Assembly: GCA_019509785.1 (NCBI GenBank)
Contig: JAEKLQ010000021.1
Coordinates: 16,082-80,081, forward strand
Direction: 5' to 3'
Length of the DNA: 64,000 bases
DNA from: Fibrobacterota bacterium
Lineage (GTDB): Bacteria > Fibrobacterota > Fibrobacteria > UBA11236
A model generated the notes under the pieces. The model saw only the letters and a program-made list of their open reading frames with translations, searched no databases and was not told where the DNA came from. The translations under genes were made by a program, and so were the position numbers. This document shows positions 45,038-54,669 of the stretch, in pieces. Position 1 is the stretch's first letter; every line of letters starts with the position of its first letter.

Positions 45038-46567
45038 TTATTTCAGGGACGACGTGATACGGACCCCGGCGGAAAAAGCGTTGGCGTCCGGATCGGTCGC
45101 ATCCGAATAGAGGCCGGCTTCCAGGCGCGCCTTTCCCCACGCTTTGCGGACATAGGCGTTATACAGGATTTCCTTGTCCTTGCCGGCCACCTTCCGGTTC
45201 GGCGACCATTCGGCTTCCAGTGACAAGGCATCGAGATACTTGCCCATCGGCGGGCGGATGCCCAATAGCAAAGGCGTATCATCCGCCTTACCGTCCGCCT
45301 GCAGGACGGCGCCTTCGGCGAAAGCCTGCCAACCCGCGCCCAAGGGGCTCAGCACGCCGGCATCGAAGCGCTGGAGGATAGGGGCGTCCGGATATTTCCA
45401 GCCATCGAATACGTTCGCGCGGTATCCCAGCATGGCCTGCAAACCGGACGGGGCCGTGAACTTCTGGAGCGCGCGCAGGAAGCCGCGATCCAGCTTCTTA
45501 TCCGATGCGCCCAACAGAACCGACGAGGACCAAGCCTTATTGCTCCAAGTCCCTTCCGTGGCGTTATGCACCGCGGGCCGCGCCAGGAAAGCCCCCGACG
45601 GGCCCAGGTCGATGTAATTCCCGTAAGTGGCGCTCTGGCTTTCCTGGGTTTCGAAGCGACCGAACCTTATTCCGAAGGCGCCGGGCGTGAAGCGGACCCA
45701 AGCGTGGTTCACCAATAGCTTGGAAGACGGCTGGGTCTGGGTCTTGAGGGCGCCTTGGCCGGTCGTGTCGAAAGTCGCGCCCGTCAGGGGTTCGTAACCG
45801 AATCCTTCCGGGAAGATGCGCAGGTTCACCTTGGACTGGAATCCCGGGCTCTTGTATTCGGTCCCGATGTTCACCCGTCCCCAGAAATTATCCAGGTTGT
45901 CTTGCTTGGAGCCGGTGGCGAAGCGCCTTTCGCCTTGGATTTGCACATCGCCGAGGACGGTCAGCGCCGGAGGCAACGGGGATGAGGCGGGAACCGTAGC
46001 CGGCCCGGCGGGCAAGGCCGGAAGCTTAGCAGCCGGGGCAGCGGATGGAGCGGGTGACGGGGACGCGGGCGGGGTGGAAGCGCGCGTCGACTGGAGCAAT
46101 GCCGTCAGCTCCCGCATTTCTTTCCGCAAAGCGCGCAGGTCGCCCTGCCCGGTCGTATCGGCATCGGGATGCGCCGGGACCCCGGCGGATGCGGCCACGG
46201 GGGCCCCAGTAACCTTCTGGTTACCCCCATCCGGAGGCAGGGATGATTTGGCGGCGCGGGCGCGCTCGGCCGCCTCTAGGGCGGAGATCCTCGCGCTCAA
46301 GGAATCGTAGCGCGCGGTCAAGGCCGGCAGAAGGGAATCGGCCTTGGATCGGGCCGCTTTCGATGCGGGAGCGCCTTGGGCGACCGCTTTCCGCAGCTTG
46401 CCCATTTCCCCTTCGAATTGTCCCATCTGGAATTGCAAATCATTGAGACCCTTTTCCACTTGCGAAAGCTCCTGGGACCGGGCCGGAGCGGCGAGCAGGA
46501 CGGCGAAGACGGCCGCCCACGCTGTACGGCCTACCTGACGGCCCTGCTTCGATTCGGAAACGTGCAC
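45038..46567 (-). CDS. Porin-like outer-membrane protein inside the chemotaxis operon
   Basis: A 509-residue secreted protein. GTG 46567 follows the receptor gene stop directly. A signal peptide (AAVFAVLLAAPARS) is followed by a coiled coil (about 35-110), an Ala/Pro/Ser linker, then from about residue 210 a beta-barrel of the phosphate-selective-porin-like type (VLGDVQIQGERRF, WGRVNIGTEYKSPGF, LLVNHAWVRFTPGAFGIRFGRFETQ). The C-terminus, SAGVRITSSLK, lacks the terminal Phe common in barrels. Its ribosome site AAGGAGGT is made by the last codons of the receptor gene. A porin in a chemotaxis operon is unusual; a ligand-uptake role is inference. Confidence 0.85.
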   Translation of the reverse strand: MHVSESKQGRQVGRTAWAAVFAVLLAAPARSQELSQVEKGLNDLQFQMGQFEGEMGKLRKAVAQGAPASKAARSKADSLLPALTARYDSLSARISALEAAERARAAKSSLPPDGGNQKVTGAPVAASAGVPAHPDADTTGQGDLRALRKEMRELTALLQSTRASTPPASPSPAPSAAPAAKLPALPAGPATVPASSPLPPALTVLGDVQIQGERRFATGSKQDNLDNFWGRVNIGTEYKSPGFQSKVNLRIFPEGFGYEPLTGATFDTTGQGALKTQTQPSSKLLVNHAWVRFTPGAFGIRFGRFETQESQSATYGNYIDLGPSGAFLARPAVHNATEGTWSNKAWSSSVLLGASDKKLDRGFLRALQKFTAPSGLQAMLGYRANVFDGWKYPDAPILQRFDAGVLSPLGAGWQAFAEGAVLQADGKADDTPLLLGIRPPMGKYLDALSLEAEWSPNRKVAGKDKEILYNAYVRKAWGKARLEAGLYSDATDPDANAFSAGVRITSSLK

Positions 46568-48142
46568 TCAGACCTCCTTTAAATCCGCGTAATCCATGGG
46601 AATGACTTGTCTCGGCCTCATCGCATTTCCCTTGCCGCGCGCGACCGGCGCCCAGTCGCCGCGGGGCCTGGAAACGACTTTCCCGGCATTTGGGGATGCG
46701 GCAACCCGCGTGCCCCCGCCTTTCACGATCCCAATCAACACCTGTAACATGTCGCCCAGTTCCTTGGCCTGGGCGGCCAATTCCTCGCTGGCGCTGGCCG
46801 ACTCTTCCGCGTTGGCCGCATTCGATTGGGTCAGCTTATCCATCTGCGTCACCGCCGTGCCGATTTGCTCGATGCCCTTGCTTTGCTCATCGCTCGCCGC
46901 CGAGACTTCGCCGATGAGCTGGGCCAATTTCTGCACGCTCTCCACGATCTGGGAGAGCATGTTCCCCACCTCGCTGGAAACCGCCACGCCGTTGTCGGCG
47001 TTCTGCTGGCTCTCCTCGATTAGGGCGGCGGTATTCTTGGCCGCTTCGGCGCTGCGCTGCGCCAGATTACGGACTTCTTCGGCCACCACCGCGAAGCCCT
47101 TGCCCGCGTCGCCGGCCCGCGCCGCTTCCACCGCCGCGTTCAAGGCCAATAGATTGGTCTGGAAGGCGATCTCGTCGATGGTCTTGATGATCTTCGCGGT
47201 CTGATCGGAGGAGCCCTTGATCTTGTTGATGGCGTCGCCCATGCGCGTCATGGCTTCCCGGCTCTTTTCCACCGACTTCCGGGCCTCTATGGCCATGGCG
47301 TTAGCCTGGCGGGAATTCTCGCTGTTCTGCTTGGTCATGGAGGACATCTCCACCAAGGAAGCGGAGGTCTCTTCCAGGGAGGAGGCCTGTTCGCCGGCGC
47401 CTTGGGCCATTTGCTGGCTGGATTGGCTCACCTGGTTGGACGCCGAAGCAACCTCATCGCTGCCCGAGGTTAAACCGGAAATGACCCGGTTTAGCGCAGC
47501 CGTAATGGAACGGCCCAAGAAGAGGCTACCCGAAAGCACAAGGGCCACGCCCCCCAGTCCCAGCAGGGAAAGCAGAAGAGCTCCTCGGCTGATCTTGGCC
47601 CCGGCCAGGGTTTCGTCGCTCTTGTTGCGCTCGGTGGCCATGTCGACGATTTCCAGGATCGCGGCCCGATGCGCATCATAAGATGCCTTGAGGGGGCCTT
47701 GCAGCAGACGGGCGGCCTCGGCCCGGTCTTTCCTTAGGACCGCGGGGATGAATTGTTCGTCCCGGATCCGGAGGAAATCCATTCCGAGCCCGTAAGACTT
47801 CTCGACCAGGGTCGCTTTCAGGCTGCCCGGCTCCAGATCGCCGTTCCAGAAAGCGCGCCTGTCCTCGAAATCGGAGCGCAGGCCCTTGCCTCTCTCGATC
47901 AGCGCCCGCGCCGCTTCGGGATTCTCCTCGGTGGAAAGCTGGAAGGCGACCAGGTAGGCCTCCACCAGGTATTCCGGCGGAGGCAGGATATCGGCGATCA
48001 GGTCCTTTCCTTGCACGATACGTTTGTAATAAGGACCATTTACCTTGGTGGTACTGAACAGGCTGTAACTGAAGGCCCCGAAGGAAAGGAAAATCAACAG
48101 AAAACAGGCGGCTAAAATCGATATTTTCGCGCTTAAACCCAT
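46568..48142 (-). CDS. Methyl-accepting chemotaxis protein (copy 1)
   Basis: A 524-residue chemoreceptor: N-terminal TM helix, a periplasmic helical domain (about residues 32-180, 4HB/CHASE3-like), a second TM ([21 protein letters not shown]) and a HAMP-less or short linker into the signalling coiled coil. The hairpin tip contains [22 protein letters not shown] and [13 protein letters not shown]. The tail ends [13 protein letters not shown], similar to the [13 protein letters not shown] of copy 2, possibly a CheR/CheD tether like the E. coli C-terminal pentapeptide. The cytoplasmic part is nearly identical in DNA to copy 2, including a 116-base identical block. Confidence 0.95.
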   Translation of the reverse strand: MGLSAKISILAACFLLIFLSFGAFSYSLFSTTKVNGPYYKRIVQGKDLIADILPPPEYLVEAYLVAFQLSTEENPEAARALIERGKGLRSDFEDRRAFWNGDLEPGSLKATLVEKSYGLGMDFLRIRDEQFIPAVLRKDRAEAARLLQGPLKASYDAHRAAILEIVDMATERNKSDETLAGAKISRGALLLSLLGLGGVALVLSGSLFLGRSITAALNRVISGLTSGSDEVASASNQVSQSSQQMAQGAGEQASSLEETSASLVEMSSMTKQNSENSRQANAMAIEARKSVEKSREAMTRMGDAINKIKGSSDQTAKIIKTIDEIAFQTNLLALNAAVEAARAGDAGKGFAVVAEEVRNLAQRSAEAAKNTAALIEESQQNADNGVAVSSEVGNMLSQIVESVQKLAQLIGEVSAASDEQSKGIEQIGTAVTQMDKLTQSNAANAEESASASEELAAQAKELGDMLQVLIGIVKGGGTRVAASPNAGKVVSRPRGDWAPVARGKGNAMRPRQVIPMDYADLKEV

Positions 48143-48184
48143 TTCGTTCCACCTTTCTCTTGTGGGGCCTGGGGAGATTTCCGC

Positions 48185-49882
48185 TCAGAAGTCCTTCAAA
48201 TCCGCGTCATCCATGGGAATGACCTGCTCCGGTCGGACCGAGTGCCCGTTGGCTGCGACCGCATGGGACGGTTTCCCATTGGACCGCGCGGGGGCGGGCT
48301 TACCGTGCCCGACCGCCGCCCAGTCGCCGCGCGGCTTCAGTGCGGGCTTCGCGCTTTGGTGGGACGCGGCCATGGGCGCTGCGGCCCGCGGCAGCCTGGA
48401 GGCGGCATAAGAGGCGGAAGCCAGGCCTTGCGAGCTAGCGTTCTGCGCGCCCGCGCCCTTCACGATGCCCACCAATACCTGTACCATGTCCCCCAGCTCC
48501 TTGGCCTGGGCGGCCAATTCCTCGCTGGCGCTGGCCGACTCTTCCGCGTTGGCCGCATTCGATTGGGTCAGCTTATCCATCTGCGTCACCGCCGTGCCGA
48601 TTTGCTCGATGCCTTTGCTTTGCTCATCGCTCGCCGCCGACACCTCGCCGATGAGATGGGCCAGTTTCTGCACGCTTTCCACGATTTGGGACAAAATTCC
48701 CCCCACCTCGCTGGAGACCGCCACGCCGTTATTGGCGTTCTGCTGGCTTTCCTCGATGAGGGCGGCGGTATTCTTGGCCGCCTCGGCGCTACGCTGGGCG
48801 ATGTTGCGCACTTCTTCGGCCACCACCGCGAATCCTTTTCCCGCGTCGCCGGCCCGCGCCGCTTCCACCGCCGCGTTCAAGGCCAAGAGATTGGTCTGGA
48901 AGGCGATCTCGTCGATGGTCTTGATGATCTTCGCCGTCTGATCGGACGACCCCTTGATCTTGTTGATGGCATCTCCCATGCGCGTCATGGCTTCGCGGCT
49001 GCGCTCCACCGCGCTACGGGTCTCCAGCGCCATGGCATTGGCCTGGCGGGAGTTCTCGCTGTTCTGCTTGGTCATGGAGGACATCTCTTCCAGGGATGCG
49101 GAGGTCTCTTCCAGGGATGAGGCCTGTTCGCTGGCGCCTTCGGCCATCTGCTGGCTGGACTGGCTCACCTGGTTGGAGGCCGAAGCCACCTGTTCGCTGC
49201 CCGAGGAGAGCGTGGTGATGACCTGGCTCAAGGCCGAGGAAATGGACCGGCTGAGGAAGATTCCGATGGCCGCGCCTACGGATAAGGCGGCCAGCAGTCC
49301 GAACAGGATGCCCGATTTGGCCGCGGAGACGGCTCCCATGATCGAAACGCCGGCTTCGTCCGCGTTCCGCTTATTCATGTCGACGACGGCCTGGCAGGCT
49401 TTTGCGTATTCCACGAAAGCGGGTTCGAGCTGGCTCTTGAAGGCGGCCTGGGCCTCGGCCTTCTTCCCAAGTCGGCTCGCCGGAAGTACCGATTGGTTCC
49501 GGATGTTGATGAAGCGTTCCCGGGCCGGGGCTATTTTCGCGAAGAGGTCGCGGTCTTCCTGGGTCGTGATGGTCGCTTCGTAATCTTTCAGGATTTTGTC
49601 GATATCACCCTTCAGTACCCGGGTCTGCTCCTCGATGGCTTCCATGTCCGCCTTATCCTGGGCGAGGATATGCTTGGCAGGCAGGAGAAGAAGCGTCTGG
49701 GCCTTCTTTTGTATCTCTTCCGCCAGGAAAACCCCCGGCATGCAATCCGTCGTGATGAAGCTGGCGTTGCCGCCGATCTTGATCAGGCGACTATAAGCGA
49801 ACGCGCCCAGCGCCGACGCGATCACCAGGACCGCAGAGAACCCCAAATACAATTTCGCACTCAAACTCATTCCCTTGAACAT
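48185..49882 (-). CDS. Methyl-accepting chemotaxis protein (copy 2)
   Basis: A 565-residue chemoreceptor paralogous to copy 1. It has a first TM helix ([19 protein letters not shown]), a periplasmic helical domain (about 32-185, different in sequence from copy 1), a second TM ([19 protein letters not shown]) and the conserved signalling hairpin. The linker to the tail is longer, Ala/Ser/His-rich, and the tail ends [16 protein letters not shown]. The sensory part differs from copy 1, so the two receptors probably sense different ligands while feeding the same CheA. Begins two bases after the cheW stop. Confidence 0.95.
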   Translation of the reverse strand: MFKGMSLSAKLYLGFSAVLVIASALGAFAYSRLIKIGGNASFITTDCMPGVFLAEEIQKKAQTLLLLPAKHILAQDKADMEAIEEQTRVLKGDIDKILKDYEATITTQEDRDLFAKIAPARERFINIRNQSVLPASRLGKKAEAQAAFKSQLEPAFVEYAKACQAVVDMNKRNADEAGVSIMGAVSAAKSGILFGLLAALSVGAAIGIFLSRSISSALSQVITTLSSGSEQVASASNQVSQSSQQMAEGASEQASSLEETSASLEEMSSMTKQNSENSRQANAMALETRSAVERSREAMTRMGDAINKIKGSSDQTAKIIKTIDEIAFQTNLLALNAAVEAARAGDAGKGFAVVAEEVRNIAQRSAEAAKNTAALIEESQQNANNGVAVSSEVGGILSQIVESVQKLAHLIGEVSAASDEQSKGIEQIGTAVTQMDKLTQSNAANAEESASASEELAAQAKELGDMVQVLVGIVKGAGAQNASSQGLASASYAASRLPRAAAPMAASHQSAKPALKPRGDWAAVGHGKPAPARSNGKPSHAVAANGHSVRPEQVIPMDDADLKDF

Positions 49883-49884
49883 CT

Positions 49885-50412
49885 TCAGGCTCCTTTTCCT
49901 TCTGCGTTCTTTGTCTGCGCGGCAAGCACCAGTTCCTCGCTGGACAGCACCTTATCGGCGTCCAACAGCATCAGCACCTTCTGCCCGACCTTGCCCATCC
50001 CCAAGATGAAGTCCGTGTCCACGCCGGCCCCGAAAGAGGGCGGGGCTTCGATCTGCTCCTGGCCCACGTTAAGGACTTCGGAAACCTCGTCCACCAGAAG
50101 GCCCATGGTGACCGTGCCGACCGCTCCGGTCACCTGGACCACGACGATGCAGGTCCGGTCGGTATCCTCGCGGGTCTCCATGCCGAACTTGCGGCGCAAT
50201 TCGATCACGGGGATCACCTTGCCCCGCAGGTTGATCACCCCGCGCACGAAATCCGGGGTCTTGGGGACCCGCGTCACCGGCATCATGCCGATGATTTCCT
50301 GCACCTTGAGGATCTCGATGCCGTAGACTTCTTTTCCCATCTGGAAGGTGAGGTATTTCCCCGCCTTGGCTATCGAGGCTGCCGCGGTTCCCCCGTTGTT
50401 TTTGTCGCTCAT
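49885..50412 (-). CDS. cheW: Chemotaxis coupling protein CheW
   Basis: Links receptors to CheA. The 175-residue protein has the CheW SH3-like fold: [52 protein letters not shown], and [13 protein letters not shown]. The ATG at 50412 has GGAAGG about nine bases upstream; the ATG at 50421 sits directly on that ribosome site and is less likely. It lies 31 bases after cheA. Confidence 0.95.
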   Translation of the reverse strand: MSDKNNGGTAAASIAKAGKYLTFQMGKEVYGIEILKVQEIIGMMPVTRVPKTPDFVRGVINLRGKVIPVIELRRKFGMETREDTDRTCIVVVQVTGAVGTVTMGLLVDEVSEVLNVGQEQIEAPPSFGAGVDTDFILGMGKVGQKVLMLLDADKVLSSEELVLAAQTKNAEGKGA

Positions 50413-50443
50413 CGGATCCATCCTTCCTTTCCTTGCCCGCGCA

Positions 50444-52645
50444 TTATGCCGCGGCGGGTGCGGCCTTCAAGCTTTGCAACAATCCGTCCACGTCCAGGAT
50501 CATTCCCACGGTGCCATCCGAAAGGATGGCGCCTCCCGAAATGCCCGGCAGGTGTTTCAGGGATTCTCCCAATCCCTTGACCACCACTTGCTGCTGGCCC
50601 AGCAGCTCATCCACCAGAAGGCCCGCCTTGCGCGCGCCGCATTCCACGATCACGGCCAGCGCCCGCTCGCCCGCGCCCGTATGGCCCCCGGGCACGTACT
50701 CCGCGAGATTGAATATCGGGATCAACTCGCCTTGCATCAGGACCATCTCGCCCCGCTCCAGGAAGGCGCGGGTTTCTTCCGGCCGGAGCGGTACGATGCG
50801 CAGGATGGACAGGGTCGGGAAAATGAGCCGCTGACCCCGGACCTTCACGATCATCCCGTCGATGATGGCCATGGTGAGGGGCAGCCAGATGCTGAAGATC
50901 GTGCCTTCCCCCGCCCGGCTGTCGATGTCGATGCGTCCGCGCAATTCCTCGATGTTACGGCGCACCACGTCCATGCCCACGCCCCGGCCCGAAACCTCGG
51001 TCACCTGGGCCGCCGTGGAGAATCCGGCCTCGAAGATGAAGGCCCAGACTTCCGGGTCGGAGAGCGTCGCGCCTTCGTCGGCGATGAGCCCCCGTTCGCG
51101 CGCTTTACGCAGGATCGCCTCGCGGTTGAGGCCCCGGCCGTCGTCCTGGATCTGGATGCAAACGCTGCCGCCCTTTTGGAAGGCGCGCAGGATCACCTTG
51201 GCCTGTTCGGGTTTGCCGGCGGCTTTGCGTGCGGCGGCATCTGGCTCGATCCCGTGATCGACCGAATTGCGGACCATGTGCACCAGGGGGTCGCCGATCT
51301 TATCGACCACGGTCTTGTCCAACTCCGTCTCGTCGCCGAAGCATGTGAACTCCACGTTCTTCCCCGACTTCTTCGCCAGGTCCCGCGCCAGCTTGGCCAT
51401 CTTCTGGAATACGGGGCGGATGGGAACCATCCGTAGCGAGGTCCCCATCTTCTGCAGTTCGCGGGTGATCTTGTCCAGCGCCACCATTTGCTTGGCCAGG
51501 GAGGGGCTGCCCATGTCCTTGAGCTCACGCGATTGGAAAATCATGGTCTCGGCGATCACCAATTCGCCGATGGCGTCGAGCAGGCGGTCGAGGCGCTCCG
51601 CCTCCACCTTGACGGTTTCCTTTACCGCGGCGACCTGCGAAACCTGGGTATCGCGGGCCAACTTCTGGCTGCGCAGGGCCAGGCCCACTTCCTGGGCGGG
51701 GATATGGGATTCCCGCACGAGGGTTTCGCCTAGCGGCCGCAGCCTCGCATCTTCTTGCGCCCGTAAGGCGTCTTCCAGGGCTTCCGGGGGCACGGCGCCT
51801 CCCGCCACCAGGATCTCTCCCAGCCGCATCCCGGGTTCGGCGGGCGGCAATGCCGGCGTAGGCGCGCTATCGGGCCGGCCTTCGGCCGCCGCTTCCACGC
51901 GATCCCGCATCGCGCGCAACTCGACTTCCATTTCGCGGGGCGCGGCCTGGCCGCCGCGCGCGGCTGCCCATTGCACGCGCCTGCGCAACACGTCCACCGC
52001 CGCGAACGCGACGTCGATAATGCGCGTGTCCATCGCCAAGGTCCCCATACGGACCAGGTCGAGAAGGTTCTCGGTTCCATGGGCGAAGGTCTGGATGGTC
52101 TTGAATCCGATGAATCCGGCTACGCCCTTGATGGTATGGAACGCCCGGAACAGCCCGTTGATGGCCTCCTTATCGGACGGATCCGATTCCAAGGCCATCA
52201 AGAGGACGTCGGCGTTCTCCAAATGCTCAAGCGATTCGCGGACGAAATCGGCGGTGAGCCCGGCGTCCGCTTCCAAGAGATCGGCCTCCTGCATCGAGTC
52301 CGCGTCCGGTTTGGCGGCCGTCGCGTTTCCGGAGGGATCCGCGGGCATGGGAAGCTCGCCGGGAGCCCGGCCTTCGCAAAGCAACCCCTGCAGGCAAACG
52401 ACGCTCCGGCCGATGAGATCCATCTCGGCCCCGGCGTCCTTGGTTTCCGCCATGATGACGCGCTCGATCGCGGCTTGGGCCAGCCCGCATACCGAGGCGG
52501 CTTCGCGGAAGTACTCGCCATCAGTATTATCCCCGATGGCCTTAAAGCGAACGTGGAGACCGCTCAGCGCCTGGAGATCGCTGATTTCGGCGAGAACCAG
52601 GGCTTCCGCCAAGGCGGCCACCATGTCCCGGCAATCGCCGCTCAA
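50444..52645 (-). CDS. cheA: Chemotaxis histidine kinase CheA with an MshEN-like insert
   Basis: A 733-residue central kinase of the pathway. In order: an N-terminal helical region (1-100, Hpt-like but without a phospho-His), an Hpt P1 domain with His170 in RAFHTIKGVAGFIGF, and an inserted segment at about 274-327 matching the MshEN motif of type II/IV secretion ATPases (RLGEILVAGGAV then LEDALRAQ, and a weaker second copy). Then the dimerisation domain, the P4 ATPase (HMVRNSVDHGIEP, DDGRGLNR, FEAGFST, GRGVGMDV) and the CheW-like P5 domain. No P2 CheY-binding domain is evident. First gene of the operon. The insert suggests direct cyclic-di-GMP input. Confidence 0.96.
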   Translation of the reverse strand: MSGDCRDMVAALAEALVLAEISDLQALSGLHVRFKAIGDNTDGEYFREAASVCGLAQAAIERVIMAETKDAGAEMDLIGRSVVCLQGLLCEGRAPGELPMPADPSGNATAAKPDADSMQEADLLEADAGLTADFVRESLEHLENADVLLMALESDPSDKEAINGLFRAFHTIKGVAGFIGFKTIQTFAHGTENLLDLVRMGTLAMDTRIIDVAFAAVDVLRRRVQWAAARGGQAAPREMEVELRAMRDRVEAAAEGRPDSAPTPALPPAEPGMRLGEILVAGGAVPPEALEDALRAQEDARLRPLGETLVRESHIPAQEVGLALRSQKLARDTQVSQVAAVKETVKVEAERLDRLLDAIGELVIAETMIFQSRELKDMGSPSLAKQMVALDKITRELQKMGTSLRMVPIRPVFQKMAKLARDLAKKSGKNVEFTCFGDETELDKTVVDKIGDPLVHMVRNSVDHGIEPDAAARKAAGKPEQAKVILRAFQKGGSVCIQIQDDGRGLNREAILRKARERGLIADEGATLSDPEVWAFIFEAGFSTAAQVTEVSGRGVGMDVVRRNIEELRGRIDIDSRAGEGTIFSIWLPLTMAIIDGMIVKVRGQRLIFPTLSILRIVPLRPEETRAFLERGEMVLMQGELIPIFNLAEYVPGGHTGAGERALAVIVECGARKAGLLVDELLGQQQVVVKGLGESLKHLPGISGGAILSDGTVGMILDVDGLLQSLKAAPAAA
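51665..51826 (-). other. MshEN-like segment within cheA
   Basis: Residues 274-327 of CheA contain RLGEILVAGGAVPPEALEDA followed by LRAQ, which fits the published MshEN consensus RLGxxLVxxGxVxxxxLxxxLxxQ at every fixed position. A second copy begins PLGETLVRESHI and ends LALRSQ, retaining the LG and terminal Gln. In MshE this two-motif domain binds cyclic di-GMP. It sits between the Hpt and dimerisation domains. Confidence 0.6.
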
Positions 52646-52728
52646 AAGAGATCCCTTGCCGGAATAGGAAACATCCCCGCTGCCTTGTTCGAAATCTGAT
52701 TTTTTAGTGAAGCTATCGGTCGGTTTCG

Positions 52729-52757
52729 ATCATAGAGGCAGGCCCGGATTTAGTCAA
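52729..52757 (-). promoter_or_regulatory. Sigma-70-type promoter of the chemotaxis operon
   Basis: Reading leftward, TTGACT (52757-52752) and TATGAT (52734-52729) are spaced by 17 bases, 84 bases before the cheA start. Two additional TTGACA hexamers lie upstream at 52769-52764 and 52790-52785, making a row of three TTGAC-type boxes, and AAATCCGG occurs twice among them. These could be alternative -35 boxes or direct-repeat operator sites. The rest of the 195-base gap (52646-52840) holds nothing recognisable. Confidence 0.72.
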
Positions 52758-52840
52758 CCCTTTTGTCAATCCGGATTTTCCTATTGTCAATATTGTTCCG
52801 TGCGTGACGAATTTCACGGATATAGAGGGTTCCCCCGGCT

Positions 52841-54622
52841 TCAGGCCGCCGCCGCCGCCTTTGCCCTAAGGGAGGGTACTTGATTCCCCTCGCCGATTTG
52901 CTGCCGCCACATGGCGTAGTAAAGTCCCTTGGCCTCCACCAGTTCGGCATGCCGGCCGGCTTCGGCGACCTTGCCCCGCTCCAACACGAAGATGCGATCG
53001 GCATGCAGCACGGTGGAAAGCCGATGGGCAATAAGTATGGTGATCAAATCGCGCCCCCGCGAGACGGCACGGATGGTGGCGCTGATTTCCTCTTCGGTCA
53101 GGGAATCGAGGGAGGAAGTGGCCTCGTCAAATACCAGTAAACTTGGTTTCCTGAGCAGCGCCCGGGCGATGGACAACCTTTGCCTTTCGCCCCCGCTCAC
53201 CTTCACCCCGCCTTCGCCGATTACGGTGCCCAGCCCCTTGTCGGCCCGCGCCAGAAGGCCCTGGCAGGCGGCCTTGTTCAAGGCATCCAAGCATTCCGCA
53301 TCGTTCGCGTCCGGGTTCACGAAAAGGAGGTTCTCCCGGATGGTTCCCGAGAACAATTGCGTGTCCTGGGTGACCAGGCCGATGCGGGATCGCAAATCGT
53401 CCAGGTCCACCGTGGCGGCATCGTGGCCATTGTAGAGGATCCGGCCTTGGCCCGGGGGGTAAAGGCCCACCAAAAGCTTGACCAAGGTGGTTTTGCCCGC
53501 GCCGGACGGCCCTACGAACGCCACGGTCTCCCCCGCCCGAGCCCGGAACGACACGTCGTCCAAGGCGTAGGTCGTGGCCGTGGCGTGCCGGAAGCCGACG
53601 CCGGCGAATTCCAATTCGCGTATGGGACCCGGCTTGACGGGATGCGCGGGCCGCGGTTCCTTGGGCGTGGCCAGGATTGCCGAGAAGTTGTTCAACGAGG
53701 CCTGGGATTCCCGGTAGGCGTTCATCACCGAGCCCAGTTCCTGCAAGGGGCCGAAGATGAAGAAGGAATAGATCCACAGCGAGAAGAATTGCCCGACCGT
53801 GATTTGCCGCGCGAAAATGAGATACAGCATCAGCCCCAGGATGGAGGTCCGCAAGGCGTTCACCAAGGTTCCTTGTACGAACATGAGGGAGCGGATGTAC
53901 TTCACCTTCTTGAGCTCTAGGGCCAGGATCTTGGCCGTGGTCCCGTTCAGGCGGCGGATCTCCTGCCCCGCCAACCCCAGGCTTTTGATCAACTCGATGT
54001 TCCGCAAGGATTCCGTGGTCGAACCCGCCAACGCCGTGGTCTGCTTGAGGATGTCGGCGGAGATGCGCTTAAGCCGCTTGCCCATCCCCGAACTCATGAA
54101 GGCCAGGATGGGGACGGTGGCGAAGAAGGCGGGCGCGACGGCCCAATGGACGTGGACCGAATAGACGGTCACGAAAATCACCCCGATGATGGAGGTGAGC
54201 ACTACGTTGACCGAAACGCTGATCAGCTTTTCCAGATCGGCGCGGGCCTTCTGCAATTTGCCCAGGGTCTCCCCGCTGCGCTGGTCCTCGAATACCCCAT
54301 AGGGCAGTTCCAGGGAATGCGCGAGGCCGTCGGCGTAGATGCGGGCGCCCACCTTCTGGGTGATGACGTTGACGTAGAAGTCCTGGAAATTCTTGGCCAC
54401 CCGCGAGACGAAAGCCACCCCGATGGAGGCCGAGAGCAAAAGCCCCACGCCCCGGAAGAAGGCGGAGGTGGTCATGCCGGCGAAGCGCGTGGCGTAATCG
54501 TCGATGATATGCCTGAAGATGAGGGGGTCCAGCAGGGAAAAGACCTGGTTGACCGTGGTCAGGCAAAGGGCCAGCACCACTAAGCGCCAATGGGCGCGCA
54601 GGTAGGGAAGCAAGATCCGCAT
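52841..54622 (-). CDS. ABC exporter, fused permease and ATPase
   Basis: A 593-residue type IV ABC half-transporter (MsbA/MDR-like). Six TM helices occupy about 1-310. The nucleotide-binding domain (about 340-580) has Walker A GPSGAGKTT, Q-loop LVTQDTQLFSGT, signature KVSGGERQRLSIARALL, Walker B LLVFDEATSSLD and the switch His in IAHRLST. Works as a homodimer or with a partner not in the window. Lipid, peptide or drug export are all possible. It is divergent from 54670 and leads towards the chemotaxis operon in the same direction. Confidence 0.95.
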   Translation of the reverse strand: MRILLPYLRAHWRLVVLALCLTTVNQVFSLLDPLIFRHIIDDYATRFAGMTTSAFFRGVGLLLSASIGVAFVSRVAKNFQDFYVNVITQKVGARIYADGLAHSLELPYGVFEDQRSGETLGKLQKARADLEKLISVSVNVVLTSIIGVIFVTVYSVHVHWAVAPAFFATVPILAFMSSGMGKRLKRISADILKQTTALAGSTTESLRNIELIKSLGLAGQEIRRLNGTTAKILALELKKVKYIRSLMFVQGTLVNALRTSILGLMLYLIFARQITVGQFFSLWIYSFFIFGPLQELGSVMNAYRESQASLNNFSAILATPKEPRPAHPVKPGPIRELEFAGVGFRHATATTYALDDVSFRARAGETVAFVGPSGAGKTTLVKLLVGLYPPGQGRILYNGHDAATVDLDDLRSRIGLVTQDTQLFSGTIRENLLFVNPDANDAECLDALNKAACQGLLARADKGLGTVIGEGGVKVSGGERQRLSIARALLRKPSLLVFDEATSSLDSLTEEEISATIRAVSRGRDLITILIAHRLSTVLHADRIFVLERGKVAEAGRHAELVEAKGLYYAMWRQQIGEGNQVPSLRAKAAAAA

Positions 54623-54669
54623 GGTCCACCTTTCCCCGGAGGGACGAAAAATGTTAAAATAGCATCCAT

